Shown here piece by piece: positions 16,671-25,162 of a stretch of 54,592 nt of DNA. How positions within the stretch are numbered: the stretch's first letter is position 1; every line of letters begins with the position of its first letter. Both the position numbers and the translations under genes were made by a program. The notes under the pieces were generated by a model. The model was not told the DNA's origin. It made no database searches and saw nothing but the letters and a program-made list of their open reading frames with translations. This DNA comes from Pseudomonadota bacterium (GTDB taxonomy: Bacteria > Pseudomonadota > Alphaproteobacteria > Rhizobiales > Rhizobiaceae), in contig JAEZXX010000043.1 in the NCBI GenBank assembly GCA_023419535.1, positions 1-54,592 of the forward strand, in the 5' to 3' direction.

Positions 16671-17330
16671 TTACATGACGATCCGCCAGAGCGCGTAGGC
16701 GCCCCCCACGACGCCCGCGAAGGCGAACGCCATGAGCGCGCCGTCGCGGACCGTGATCGCGAGGCCGAAGGCGATGATCACGGCCATCGGGATGGTCGAG
16801 GCGAAGGGAAAGACCTCCAGGAACGGCACGGTCAGGCAGGCGAGGACCACGATCGCGGCGGCGAGCGTCCGGAACGGGCCGCGCACGAGAAGCGACAGGC
16901 GGCCGTGGAACCAGCGGTCGAGCCAGCGCTGCAGCGGGCGCAGGCGTTCCACCGCCTTCTCCAGCCGTCCGGCCCGCACAGAGCGCTTCTGGATGAACTG
17001 CGGCAGCCAGAGATGGTCGCGCCCGATCAGCATCTGCACCGCGACGATGGCGATGATGATCGCCAGCAGCGTCGGCAGACCCGGAATGCCGCCGATCGGC
17101 GAGACCTCGATCAGCGCCGGGATCAGGAGGAAGGGGCCGAAGCCGCGGTCGCCGAGCCGCTCCACCACGTCGCCGATGGAGACGCGGACGACGCCTTCGG
17201 CGGCCCGGTCCAGCTCGTCCAGGATCTCCGCGACGGTCTCGCGCTCGCTGTCGCCGCCCGAGCCGGACGCGCTGCTTCGGGACGGGTTCGGGCGGGGCTC
17301 GGTCGGATGGGACAAGGGATACGCCTTCAC
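16671..17330 (-). CDS. exoD: Exopolysaccharide synthesis protein ExoD family
   Basis: This 219-residue integral membrane protein matches ExoD. The soluble N-terminus has ILDELDRAAEGVVRVSIGDVVERLGDRGFGP-type sequence (two segments around residues 35-66), followed by ALIEVSPIGGIPG, then about four membrane helices. Rhizobium ExoD mutants have altered exopolysaccharide and alkaline sensitivity, but the biochemical activity is unknown. The start is GTG; the first 30 residues are poorly conserved and rich in serine. The gene lies alone between the GAF-GGDEF gene and a divergent GNAT gene. Confidence 0.88.
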   Translation of the reverse strand: MKAYPLSHPTEPRPNPSRSSASGSGGDSERETVAEILDELDRAAEGVVRVSIGDVVERLGDRGFGPFLLIPALIEVSPIGGIPGLPTLLAIIIAIVAVQMLIGRDHLWLPQFIQKRSVRAGRLEKAVERLRPLQRWLDRWFHGRLSLLVRGPFRTLAAAIVVLACLTVPFLEVFPFASTIPMAVIIAFGLAITVRDGALMAFAFAGVVGGAYALWRIVM

Positions 17331-17392
17331 GAGCGCGAGAGGATGAGCGGGGAGATGTGGCCCCCCGGGATGCGGTCAACCCCGCGAAATGC

Positions 17393-17421
17393 TTGACCGC
17401 CAACGACACGAAGCCTATCGC
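17393..17421 (+). promoter_or_regulatory. Candidate promoter of the GNAT gene
   Basis: A -35 box TTGACC (17393-17398) and a -10 box TATCGC (17416-17421) are separated by 17 bases. The start codon at 17430 is only eight bases past the -10 box, so the transcript would be leaderless or almost so if this promoter is used. Confidence 0.45.
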
Positions 17422-17429
17422 CATGGGCC

Positions 17430-17900
17430 ATGGAGACGCCGGTTCCCAACATCGAGATCGCGCGGCTGCGCCTGAAGGACGCGCGCGATCTGGCGCCGCT
17501 GATCTCGGCCTACAACCAGTCGGTCTTCCGCGGCGCGCCGGGGGCGCCGGACCTCTACTACGCCGAGCAGCTGCTGCAGGACCGCACGGGCGAACTCCTG
17601 GGCGCGCGCCTCGACGGACGTCTCGTCGCCTTCCTGGTCTTCTACGACCTGCCCGACCCCTGGACGGGCATGCGCACGGGGCTCGCAGACCACATCTATG
17701 TCGATCACGGCTTTCGCCGGAAGGGCATCGCCAAGGCCATGGTCGACCTGCTCGCCGACGAGGCGGACTCGCGCGGCTGGTCGCGGCTGACGCTGCAGGC
17801 GCCGCGCAACGCCGATTCCGGACGCCTCCTCTACGAGGCGATCGCCGAACGGGCCGAATGGTCGAGCTACGTCATCCGCTTCGTCGACCGCCAGCCCTGA
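17430..17900 (+). CDS. GNAT-family N-acetyltransferase
   Basis: This 156-residue protein has the GNAT fold. The acetyl-CoA binding motif A appears as DHIYVDHGFRRKGIAKAMVDLL at about residues 87-108 (R/Q-x-x-G-x-A type turn RRKGIA), and a later segment LQAPRNADSGRLLYEAIA matches motif B with its conserved aromatic region. The substrate cannot be told from sequence. It stands alone between exoD and the sdh operon, reading toward the latter, with its own candidate promoter just upstream. A 167-base gap to sdhC follows; it contains a weak promoter-like pair (TTGCTT at 17977 and GTTTTA at 18000). Confidence 0.85.
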   Translation: METPVPNIEIARLRLKDARDLAPLISAYNQSVFRGAPGAPDLYYAEQLLQDRTGELLGARLDGRLVAFLVFYDLPDPWTGMRTGLADHIYVDHGFRRKGIAKAMVDLLADEADSRGWSRLTLQAPRNADSGRLLYEAIAERAEWSSYVIRFVDRQP

Positions 17901-18067
17901 CGGGGCGCGACACCGCGCCACCTCCGGTCTAATCGATTTTCCCGGTCCGGCGGGCCTAAAACCTCGCGCCGCATCCTTGCTTTCGGTCCTGCGAACATTG
18001 TTTTAGAAGCACTCCAGCCGAGTGGCGGCAGAGCCGCCGGACGGGCCGGAAGCTGCAAGGAACGAAC

Positions 18068-18457
18068 ATGTCCGACGTGAAACGAGCGCGGCCCCTTTCG
18101 CCGCACCTCCAGGTCTACCGCTGGGCCCCGACCATGGCGATGTCGGTGGCCCACCGTCTGACGGGCATGGCGCTCTACGGCGGCACGATCCTGTTCGTGT
18201 GGTGGCTGGTGGCGCTCGCGAGCGGTCCCGAGGCCTTCTCCACCGCCTCGGCCTTCTTCGGCTCGATCGTCGGGCGGCTCGTCCTCTTCGTCTACTCCTT
18301 CGTGATCCTGCATCACGCGGTCGGCGGCGTGCGGCACCTCGTGTGGGACACCGGCACCGGGCTCGACAAGGCGACCGCGACGAAGATCGCCACGCTGACG
18401 CCGGTCGTCTCGCTGGGGCTGACCGTCCTTCTCTGGCTCATCGTCTGGATCGTCTGA
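18068..18457 (+). CDS. sdhC: Succinate dehydrogenase cytochrome b556 subunit
   Basis: SdhC is one of the two membrane anchors of complex II, binding haem b and ubiquinone with SdhD. The 129-residue protein begins with RPLSPHLQVYRW and SVAHRLTGMALYGG, the family signature, and has three membrane helices. The last segment contains ILHHAVGGVRHLVWDTG, with candidate haem-ligand and quinone-site histidines. The ribosome binding site AAGGAA lies just before the ATG. It is the first gene of sdhC-D-A, with 11 bases to sdhD. Confidence 0.95.
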   Translation: MSDVKRARPLSPHLQVYRWAPTMAMSVAHRLTGMALYGGTILFVWWLVALASGPEAFSTASAFFGSIVGRLVLFVYSFVILHHAVGGVRHLVWDTGTGLDKATATKIATLTPVVSLGLTVLLWLIVWIV

Positions 18458-18468
18458 GGAATACACCC

Positions 18469-18861
18469 ATGAGCAGCAAGACCTCCAAGATGATCACCCC
18501 CCTCGCCCGCGTCCGCGGCTACGGCTCGGCGAAGTCGGGCACCGAGCATTTCTGGGTGAAGCGCGTCACCGCGATCTCCAACCTCGTCCTCCTGATCTTC
18601 TTCCTCGGCTTCCTCGTCGCCATGCACGACGAGAGCTACGAGACCGTTCGCGCGGCCTTCTCCAATCCGCTGGTCGCGCTCCTGATCGGCCTCTTCCCGC
18701 TCTCCTTCGCCGTCCACATGCGCCTCGGCATGCAGACCGCGATCGAGGACTATTTCCAGGGCGGGCTGCGCGTCGCCCTGATCCTCCTCAACACCTTCTT
18801 CGCGGTGCTGATCGCCGGCGCGAGCCTGTTCGCGGTCGTCCGCCTCACCCTCGGAGCCTGA
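18469..18861 (+). CDS. sdhD: Succinate dehydrogenase hydrophobic membrane anchor subunit
   Basis: SdhD is the second anchor of complex II. The 130-residue product begins with a soluble stretch containing ARVRGYGSAKSGTEHFWVKRVTAI, interrupted by G/A residues typical of alphaproteobacterial SdhD, then three membrane helices. HMRLGMQTAIEDYF in the second part carries a conserved histidine and acidic residues near the quinone site. Eleven bases separate it from sdhC and four from the sdhA start, so the three are transcribed together. Confidence 0.94.
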   Translation: MSSKTSKMITPLARVRGYGSAKSGTEHFWVKRVTAISNLVLLIFFLGFLVAMHDESYETVRAAFSNPLVALLIGLFPLSFAVHMRLGMQTAIEDYFQGGLRVALILLNTFFAVLIAGASLFAVVRLTLGA

Positions 18862-18865
18862 CGCG

Positions 18866-20710
18866 ATGGCCACCAACGGAACCGCCCAGCCGCACCGCAC
18901 CGCACCGGCCCAGAACGGCAAGGCCTACGAGTTCGTCGACCACACCTTCGACGTCGTCGTGGTGGGCGCCGGCGGCGCGGGCCTTCGCGCCACGCTCGGC
19001 GCCGCGCAGGCCGGGCTCCGCACCGCCTGCATCACCAAGGTCTTCCCGACCCGGGCCCACCCGGTCGCCGCACAGGGCGGCGTCGCCGCCTCGCTCGGCA
19101 ACATGGGCGAGGACAACTGGCGCTGGCACATGTACGACACCGTGAAGGGGTCGGACTGGCTGGGCGATCAGGACGCCATCGAGTATCTCGTGCGCGAGGC
19201 ACCCGCCGCCGTCTACGAGCTCGAACATTTCGGCGTGCCCTTCTCGCGCACCACCGACGGGCGCATCTACCAGCGGCCCTTCGGCGGCATGACCACCGAT
19301 TTCGGCAACGGCCCCCCGGCCCAGCGCACCTGCGCGGCGGCCGACCGCACCGGCCACGCCATCCTCCACACGCTCTACGGCCAGTCGCTTCGCTACTCCT
19401 CGGAGTTCTTCATCGAGTACTTCGCGATCGACCTGATCATGGACGAGGAGGGCGCCTGCCGGGGCTGCGTCGCCATCAACATGGACGACGGCACGATCCA
19501 CCGCTTCCGCGCCAAGAAGACGATCCTGGCGACCGGCGGCTACGGCCGCGCCTACTTCTCGGCGACCTCGGCCCACACCTGCACGGGCGACGGCAACGCC
19601 ATGGTCCTGCGCGCCGGCCTGCCGCTGCAGGACATGGAGTTCGTGCAGTTCCACCCGACCGGCATCTACGGCGCGGGCTGCCTCATCACCGAGGGCGCGC
19701 GCGGCGAGGGCGGCTATCTGACGAACTCGGAGGGCGAGCGCTTCATGGAGCGTTACGCCCCTTCCGCCAAGGACCTCGCCTCGCGCGACGTCGTCTCGCG
19801 CTCCATGACGATGGAGATCCGCGACGGCCGCGGCGTCGGCAAGAACGGCGACCACATCCATCTGCATCTGGACCATCTCGACCCGAAGATCCTGCACGAG
19901 CGCCTGCCGGGCATCTCCGAATCGGCGCGCATCTTCGCCGGCGTCGACGTGACCAAGGAGCCGATCCCGGTCCTGCCGACGGTCCACTACAACATGGGCG
20001 GCATCCCGACGAACTATCACGGCGAGGTGCTGACGAAGAGACAAGGCGACCCCGACGCCGTCGTGCCGGGCCTGATGGCGGTGGGCGAGGCGGCCTGCGT
20101 CTCGGTCCACGGCGCCAACCGCCTCGGCTCCAACTCGCTGATCGACCTCGTCGTCTTCGGCCGCGCCGCGGCGCTGCGCTGCGCCGACACGGTGGCGGCC
20201 GGCGAGGATCAGGCGCCGCTGCCGGCGGGCGCCGGCGACAACTCGCTCGCCCGTCTCGACCGCTTCCGCTACGCCAAGGGCGGCACGCCGACGGCCGAGC
20301 TGCGCGACCGCATGCAGCAGACGATGCAGTCCAACTGCGCCGTCTTCCGCACCGGCGAGATCCTCGAGGAAGGCCACACCAAGATCCACGAGGTCTGGCG
20401 CGGGTCGGACGACGTCCGCGTCACCGACCGCTCGCTGATCTGGAACACCGATCTCATCGAGACGCTGGAATACGACAACCTGATCTCCCAGGCGGTCGTG
20501 ACGATGGACTCGGCGGTCGCCCGCAAGGAATCGCGCGGCGCCCACGCCCGCGAGGACTTCCCCGACCGCGACGACGTGAACTGGATGAAGCACACCCTCG
20601 CCTTCTGCGACGTAGCTGCCAAGACCGTCTCGCTCGACGACCGCCCGGTCCACACCTACACGCTGTCGAACCAGATCGAGTACATCGAGCCGAAGAAGCG
20701 CGTATACTGA
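18866..20710 (+). CDS. sdhA: Succinate dehydrogenase flavoprotein subunit
   Basis: SdhA oxidises succinate to fumarate at a covalently bound FAD. The 614-residue protein has the dinucleotide-binding motif VVVVGAGGAGLRATLGAAQ near residue 30, the flavin-linking histidine in TRAHPVAAQGG, the catalytic region HPTGIYGAGCLITEGARGEG with the arginine used in proton transfer, and the C-terminal HGANRLGSNSLIDLVVFGR. The length is standard. In many relatives sdhB follows at once, but here 1.7 kb including an App1-type gene intervenes. The opposite strand also has a long open frame, which is only a shadow of the codon bias. Confidence 0.97.
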   Translation: MATNGTAQPHRTAPAQNGKAYEFVDHTFDVVVVGAGGAGLRATLGAAQAGLRTACITKVFPTRAHPVAAQGGVAASLGNMGEDNWRWHMYDTVKGSDWLGDQDAIEYLVREAPAAVYELEHFGVPFSRTTDGRIYQRPFGGMTTDFGNGPPAQRTCAAADRTGHAILHTLYGQSLRYSSEFFIEYFAIDLIMDEEGACRGCVAINMDDGTIHRFRAKKTILATGGYGRAYFSATSAHTCTGDGNAMVLRAGLPLQDMEFVQFHPTGIYGAGCLITEGARGEGGYLTNSEGERFMERYAPSAKDLASRDVVSRSMTMEIRDGRGVGKNGDHIHLHLDHLDPKILHERLPGISESARIFAGVDVTKEPIPVLPTVHYNMGGIPTNYHGEVLTKRQGDPDAVVPGLMAVGEAACVSVHGANRLGSNSLIDLVVFGRAAALRCADTVAAGEDQAPLPAGAGDNSLARLDRFRYAKGGTPTAELRDRMQQTMQSNCAVFRTGEILEEGHTKIHEVWRGSDDVRVTDRSLIWNTDLIETLEYDNLISQAVVTMDSAVARKESRGAHAREDFPDRDDVNWMKHTLAFCDVAAKTVSLDDRPVHTYTLSNQIEYIEPKKRVY

Positions 20711-20955
20711 GGTCGGGGAGACCTCGGTAGACTGCCGATCCGCGATGTTCCGGTGTCGCGGATCGGTCACGCGAACGACCTCATGCCCGCCGTCGAGCGG
20801 GCCGCGAGACGGAAAGACGGTTGAGACGGGCGGCGGATCGCTTCATGATCCGCATCGTCCATCAGCCGATCGCATGACCCGCACAGCCTTCATCCAACCG
20901 TCGAACGCATCTGGCATGATCCCATCCGAGGTCGAACTCGGACGGGGGATGTCCG

Positions 20956-22218
20956 ATGAGCGTCAGGGATCTGCCCGCCGGCCCCGGCTGGGGAGCCATC
21001 GCCCATGATCGCCTGCGCAGAGCGGCGGGCGAGGCGGCCAAGGGCGCGATCGTGAGGCTGGGCTCCAAGAAGGGGCACGGCGTGGTCGGGCGGCTGCGGG
21101 CCGCGCGCTTCGCCCTCAAGCGCAAGCTCCGCCTGACCGACCGGCCGACCCTGGTCGCCTATTCCGGCTTCGTCGAGAACGGCCGCCTCAAGGTGAAGGG
21201 CCGGGTCCTGGAGGACGAGGGCGTCTTCGACGCACCGCACTCGAACTCCACGCTCCGCAATCTCTGGCTGACCTTCAAGCGCTACGAGACCGACGAGATC
21301 GCCGACGCCAAGGTCGAGTGGGAGGTCAACGGCTTCTCGGGCGAGGTTCGCTCGCGCGACGACGGCTATTTCGAGATCGACCACCCGTTCGAGGGCGAGG
21401 AAGCGCAGGCGCACCGCGACACGCCCTGGCTGCCGGTGCGGCTGCGCCTCGTGAAGGCGCGGCACTACGAGTTCGAGCCCAAGAGCGCCGAAGGGGGCGT
21501 GCGGCTGGTGACGCCGAACGCGCGCTTCGCCGTGATCTCCGACATCGACGACACGATCATCCACACCGGCGCCTTCGGCATGCTGCGCCACTGGCGCATC
21601 GTCACCGCCAACTCGCCGGAGGCCCGGGCGGCCTTTCCCGGCGTCTCGCACTTCTACCGCGCGCTCGCCGACGGCGCGGACGGGCCGGAGACGAACCCGA
21701 TCTTCTACGTCTCGTCCAGCCCTTGGAACCTCTTCGACATCTTCGAGCGCTTCATGGCGCTGAAGGCGATCCCGCGCGGGCCGATGCTCCTGCGCAACCT
21801 GTCCGAGGACGCGGCCGCCTGGCTGCGGCGCGACCATTTCGGCCACAAGGACCGGATGATCGACCGGCTGATGGCGGCCTATCCCGATCTGGACTTCGTG
21901 CTGATCGGGGATTCCGGGCAGAAGGACTCCTCGGTCTATGCCGGGGCCGTGGCGCGCCATCCCGGCCGGGTGCTCGCCGTCCACATCCACGACGTCCGCC
22001 CCTCCGAGGCGCCGAGCCATGTCGAGAACGACCTGGCCGAGATCGAACTCCACGGCGTGCCGACGACGCTGGGGCGCACGCTCCGCAAGGCCGCCGAACT
22101 CTCCGAACGCCTGGGCCTCGTCGAGGCGGGCACCCACGATGCGGTCGAGGCCGAGGTCGAGGCCGAGAACGACAAGGCGACGCGCTACGGCCGCTTTCCC
22201 ATCATCGTCCAGCCTTGA
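20956..22218 (+). CDS. App1/DUF2183 family phosphatase-like protein
   Basis: This 420-residue protein belongs to the family of yeast App1, a Mg-dependent phosphatidate phosphatase. The catalytic DxDxT signature is seen as SDIDDTI, with D196, D198 and T200, followed by FYVSSSPWNLFDIFERF and LIGDSGQKDSSVYA, which fit HAD motifs II-IV. The N-terminal 190 residues form a beta-rich domain with FSGEVRSRDDGYFEI. No signal peptide or membrane segment is visible. It sits between sdhA (245-base gap, no gene seen) and sdhB (203-base gap). A direct link to complex II is not known. A GGGGGA-like stretch upstream could be the ribosome binding site. Confidence 0.86.
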   Translation: MSVRDLPAGPGWGAIAHDRLRRAAGEAAKGAIVRLGSKKGHGVVGRLRAARFALKRKLRLTDRPTLVAYSGFVENGRLKVKGRVLEDEGVFDAPHSNSTLRNLWLTFKRYETDEIADAKVEWEVNGFSGEVRSRDDGYFEIDHPFEGEEAQAHRDTPWLPVRLRLVKARHYEFEPKSAEGGVRLVTPNARFAVISDIDDTIIHTGAFGMLRHWRIVTANSPEARAAFPGVSHFYRALADGADGPETNPIFYVSSSPWNLFDIFERFMALKAIPRGPMLLRNLSEDAAAWLRRDHFGHKDRMIDRLMAAYPDLDFVLIGDSGQKDSSVYAGAVARHPGRVLAVHIHDVRPSEAPSHVENDLAEIELHGVPTTLGRTLRKAAELSERLGLVEAGTHDAVEAEVEAENDKATRYGRFPIIVQP

Positions 22219-22349
22219 GGACGCCTTCCCGGGCCATTCGCCGCAGCCATTACAATCGATTGAGGCGGCCCGGCACGCCCGCGCTTCTGTTGCGCCGCAC
22301 GCCCTTTCACATTAGGTCCATTCCAGACTGAACGAACTGGGCCGCGCGG

Positions 22350-22389
22350 ACCGGCCCCGAGCCCGCCTGCGGGCTCCGGGACGGCCGGT
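22350..22389 (+). terminator. Long hairpin between the App1 gene and sdhB
   Basis: GAGCCCGC and GCGGGCTC form a perfect eight-base stem with a two-base loop (22359-22376), extended outward by ACCGGCC/GGCCGGT after a small asymmetric bulge. No T tract follows, so it may be an attenuator, a terminator or a processing site. A weak promoter-like pair TTGCGC (22290) and TAGGTC (22313) lies upstream. The sdhB start is 32 bases past the hairpin. Confidence 0.4.
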
Positions 22390-22421
22390 TGTCGCGCGAC
22401 AGGCCCGCGGGGACGAAGACG

Positions 22422-23201
22422 ATGGTCGAACTGGCGCTGCCGAAGAATTCCAGGCTCACCAAGGGCAAGAGCTGGCCCAAGCCCGAGGGCGCCAAGAACG
22501 TCCGCGAATTCGGCATCTACCGCTGGTCGCCGGACGACGACGAGAACCCGCGCGTCGACACCTACTATGTCGACCTCGACGATTGCGGGCCGATGGTCCT
22601 CGACGCCCTGCTCTGGATCAAGAACAAGGTCGATCCGACGCTGACGCTGCGCCGCTCGTGCCGCGAGGGCATCTGCGGCTCCTGCGCCATGAACATCGAC
22701 GGCACCAACACGCTCGCCTGCACCAAGGGCATGGACGAGGTGTCGGGCGCGGTGAAGGTCTATCCGCTGCCGCACATGCCGGTCATCAAGGACCTCGTGC
22801 CGGACCTGACGCTGCCCTACGCGCAGCTGCGCTCCATCGAGCCCTGGCTGAAGACCGAGACGCCCGAGCCGCAGAAGGAATGGCGCCAGAGCCACGAGGA
22901 CCGCGAGAAGCTCGACGGCCTCTACGAGTGCATCCTGTGCTTCTGCTGCCAGACCTCGTGCCCGAGCTACTGGTGGAACGGCGAGCGCTATCTCGGCCCG
23001 GCCGTCCTGCTGCAGGCCTATCGCTGGCTGATCGACAGCCGAGACGAGGCGACCGGCGAGCGCCTGGACGACCTGGAGGATCCCTTCAGGCTCTATCGCT
23101 GCCACACGATCATGAACTGCACGCAGACCTGCCCGAAGGGCCTGAACCCGGCCAAGGCGATCGCGGAGATCAAGCAGATGATGGTCGAGCGCCGCGTCTG
23201 A
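22422..23201 (+). CDS. sdhB: Succinate dehydrogenase iron-sulfur subunit
   Basis: SdhB carries the three Fe-S clusters that pass electrons from FAD to ubiquinone. The 259-residue protein shows the 2Fe-2S motif SCREGICGSCAMNIDG, with the distal Cys in TLACTKG, the 4Fe-4S motif CILCFCCQTSCPSYWW and the 3Fe-4S/4Fe-4S region CHTIMNCTQTCPKGLNP. A TTG 11 codons upstream is open, but ATG 22422 gives the standard length and follows GGGGACGAAG. It is separated from sdhC-D-A by the App1 gene and a strong hairpin, so it may have a promoter of its own. Confidence 0.96.
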   Translation: MVELALPKNSRLTKGKSWPKPEGAKNVREFGIYRWSPDDDENPRVDTYYVDLDDCGPMVLDALLWIKNKVDPTLTLRRSCREGICGSCAMNIDGTNTLACTKGMDEVSGAVKVYPLPHMPVIKDLVPDLTLPYAQLRSIEPWLKTETPEPQKEWRQSHEDREKLDGLYECILCFCCQTSCPSYWWNGERYLGPAVLLQAYRWLIDSRDEATGERLDDLEDPFRLYRCHTIMNCTQTCPKGLNPAKAIAEIKQMMVERRV

Positions 23202-23220
23202 CCTCGCGCGAAGGGTCTGG

Positions 23221-23250
23221 GTCCGGGCGGCCGCGAGCGGCCCGCCGGAC
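23221..23250 (+). terminator. Hairpin downstream of sdhB
   Basis: GTCCGGGCGGCC and GGCCCGCCGGAC can pair around a six-base loop with two central mismatches, 20 bases after the sdhB stop. There is no T run. It is a plausible but unproven end of the sdh transcript. Confidence 0.35.
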
Positions 23251-23340
23251 ACATCGATCGTATGGCGGGCGAATTTTTCGCGCGTCCTGCCCCGTATGCG
23301 CGTGTGCGCCTTGTTTCCGCCCGCAATGACCGGCCACAAT

Positions 23341-23366
23341 CTCCCCACGCCGTTCGTCGTGGGGAG
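23341..23366 (+). promoter_or_regulatory. msrA: Hairpin containing the msrA ribosome binding site
   Basis: CTCCCCACG (23341-23349) and CGTGGGGAG (23358-23366) form a perfect nine-base stem with an eight-base loop. The 3' arm contains GGGGAG, the only good Shine-Dalgarno for msrA, nine bases before the ATG at 23376. If the transcript starts upstream, the fold would hide the ribosome binding site. Confidence 0.5.
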
Positions 23367-23375
23367 TGTGTCGGC

Positions 23376-23993
23376 ATGCGCAGGGCCCTTGCATCCGTTC
23401 TGACCGCCGGCGCGCTCGCGCTCGGCCTCTTCGCGCTTCCCGCCGCGGCGAGCGCCGCGACGGCCGTCTTCGCCGGCGGCTGCTTCTGGTCGGTCGAGAA
23501 GATGTTCGACGGCGTGCCCGGCGTGACCGGGACCGTCTCGGGGTTTTCCGGCGGGCGGACCGCGAACCCGACCTATTACGAGGTGGTGCGCGGCGACACG
23601 GGCCATTCGGAGGCGGTGCAGGTCACCTACGATCCCTCGCGCGTCAGCTACGAGGACCTGCTGAACGCCTACTGGCAGTCGATCGACCCGACCGACCCCG
23701 CCGGCCAGTTCTGCGACAAGGGCGACCATTACCGCGCCGTCGTCTTCGTCTCGTCGCCGTCCGAGCGGCAGGCCGCGGAAGCCTCCAAGGCACGCGTCGC
23801 CGAGATCCTCGGGGCGCCGGTGACGACGCAGATCCGGGACGCGGCGCCCTTCACCGCCGCCGGGCCGGAGCACCAGAACTTCCACCTGACGAACCCCGCG
23901 CATTACGAGCGCTACCGCATCGGCTGCCGCCGCGACGAGACGCTCGCGCGGGTCTGGGGCGGTCGCACGCTCGCCGACGCCAACCCCAGCTGA
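23376..23993 (+). CDS. msrA: Peptide-methionine (S)-S-oxide reductase MsrA, exported
   Basis: MsrA reduces methionine-S-sulfoxide in proteins. The 205-residue product has the active-site motif FAGGCFWSVEKMF with catalytic C36, followed by GYxGG-like FSGGRTANPTYYEV, and GHSEAVQVTYDP and YRAVVFVSSP. A hydrophobic leader with LPAAASAATA at residues 21-30 looks like a Sec signal peptide cleaved close to the mature domain, so the enzyme is probably periplasmic. There is no fused MsrB domain. The ATG follows a GGGGAG that is buried in a perfect hairpin. A DUF302 gene, also with a signal peptide, begins 25 bases downstream and may be co-transcribed. Confidence 0.93.
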   Translation: MRRALASVLTAGALALGLFALPAAASAATAVFAGGCFWSVEKMFDGVPGVTGTVSGFSGGRTANPTYYEVVRGDTGHSEAVQVTYDPSRVSYEDLLNAYWQSIDPTDPAGQFCDKGDHYRAVVFVSSPSERQAAEASKARVAEILGAPVTTQIRDAAPFTAAGPEHQNFHLTNPAHYERYRIGCRRDETLARVWGGRTLADANPS

Positions 23994-24018
23994 CCGACGA
24001 TCCGAGGAGACCGGACCG

Positions 24019-24507
24019 ATGACGACCCGCCTCTCCGCCGTTCTCCCGCTCCTGCTTCTTCTGATGCTGCCGGCCGCCTCCGCCCGTGCGGCGGACGACT
24101 GGGTGGTGCGGGAAAGCTCGGTCGGGGTGGAGGAGACCGTCGCGCGGCTGGAGGAGGCGATCATCCGCTCGGGCTCCAAGGTCCTCGCCGTCTTCGACCA
24201 TCGCGCCGCGGCCCAGGAGGTCGGGCTCGACATCGCGCAATCGACCGTCGTGCTCTTCGCCAAGCCGAAATCGGCGACGCCGATCATCGCGCAGAACCCG
24301 CGCGCGGCGATGGACATGCCGCAGAGGATTCTCGTCTGGGAGGAGGGCGGCAGCACCTATGCCGGCTTCGTCTCGCCCACCATGTTCGTCAGCCGCCACG
24401 GCTTCTCGTCGGGCCATCCCGAACTCGGGCGCCTGCGCGCGGGGCTGGAGGCCCTTCTGTCGGCGGCGGTGAAGCGCCGCGACGAGCGGGCCGACGCGGG
24501 CCACTGA
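24019..24507 (+). CDS. DUF302-domain exported protein
   Basis: This 162-residue protein begins with a clear Sec signal peptide (LLLLLMLPAASARAADD, cleavage probably after ARA near residue 25). The remainder is a DUF302-like domain, with SVGVEETVARLEEAIIRSGSKVLAVFDH and the later TVVLFAKPKSATPIIAQNP and QRILVWEEGG. DUF302 proteins have no firmly established biochemical function. The gene is 25 bases downstream of msrA, with GAGGAGA before the ATG, so both may be periplasmic products of one transcript. Confidence 0.83.
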   Translation: MTTRLSAVLPLLLLLMLPAASARAADDWVVRESSVGVEETVARLEEAIIRSGSKVLAVFDHRAAAQEVGLDIAQSTVVLFAKPKSATPIIAQNPRAAMDMPQRILVWEEGGSTYAGFVSPTMFVSRHGFSSGHPELGRLRAGLEALLSAAVKRRDERADAGH

Positions 24508-24613
24508 GGCCGGTTCGGCGGAACCAGCCGCGCATCCGCGCTCTTTAACGGGTTTCACGCCTCGGTCGATCGGCACTGCGATCGGCCCGCCGAGACAGGG
24601 ACCCGTAGCCGCC

Positions 24614-25138
24614 ATGGCCAAGAAGAACGACAGCACCCCGAACGGTTCGGGGAACACCATGCATCCGACCCGCAACACGACCGACGACAACGTCCGCGTC
24701 GCGATGGTCGGTCTGCTGCAGAAGCACCTCGCCTCGGCGATCGACCTCTCCTACGCGGCCAAGCAGGCGCACTGGAACGTCAAGGGCGCGAACTTCTACC
24801 AGACTCACCTTCTGTTCGATCAGCTTCACGAGGAGGCCGAGGGCTATGTCGACGAGATCGCCGAGCGCCTGACCTCGCTCGGCGGCCAGGCCCGCGGCAC
24901 GGTCCAGGCCGCGTCGGCCGAGACCGTGCTCGAGCCCTATCCGCTCGACCTCGTGGACTCGATGGACCACATCAAGCGCCTGGCGAAGAACTATTCGGAC
25001 TACGGCGCGGCGCTGCGCGAGGCGATCGAGGAATCGGACGAGGCGGGCGACGACCTCACCGCCGACCTCTTCACCGCCATCGGCCGCGGCGTCGACAAGT
25101 CGCTGTACTTCCTGGAGAGTCACTTCCAGTCGAAGTGA
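24614..25138 (+). CDS. dps: DNA starvation/stationary-phase protection protein Dps
   Basis: Dps forms a 12-subunit ferritin-like shell that oxidises and stores iron and protects DNA during oxidative stress. The 174-residue product has the ferroxidase signature KQAHWNVKGANFYQTHLLFD and then LHEEAEGYVDEIAERL, which supply the His, Asp and Glu ligands at the dimer interface, and LGGQARGTV, typical of Dps. The lysine-bearing N-terminal tail MAKKNDSTPNGSG could bind DNA. The gene has its own intrinsic terminator at 25163-25190. Two oxidative-stress genes (msrA and dps) lie close together here. Confidence 0.94.
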   Translation: MAKKNDSTPNGSGNTMHPTRNTTDDNVRVAMVGLLQKHLASAIDLSYAAKQAHWNVKGANFYQTHLLFDQLHEEAEGYVDEIAERLTSLGGQARGTVQAASAETVLEPYPLDLVDSMDHIKRLAKNYSDYGAALREAIEESDEAGDDLTADLFTAIGRGVDKSLYFLESHFQSK

Positions 25139-25162
25139 GCTGACCCACTGGTCTTGAATGCG

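Noticed and set aside
18845..20770. Open frame of 641 codons opposite sdhA
   Set aside because: Shadow of sdhA; no family similarity visible and it spans no independent start signals.
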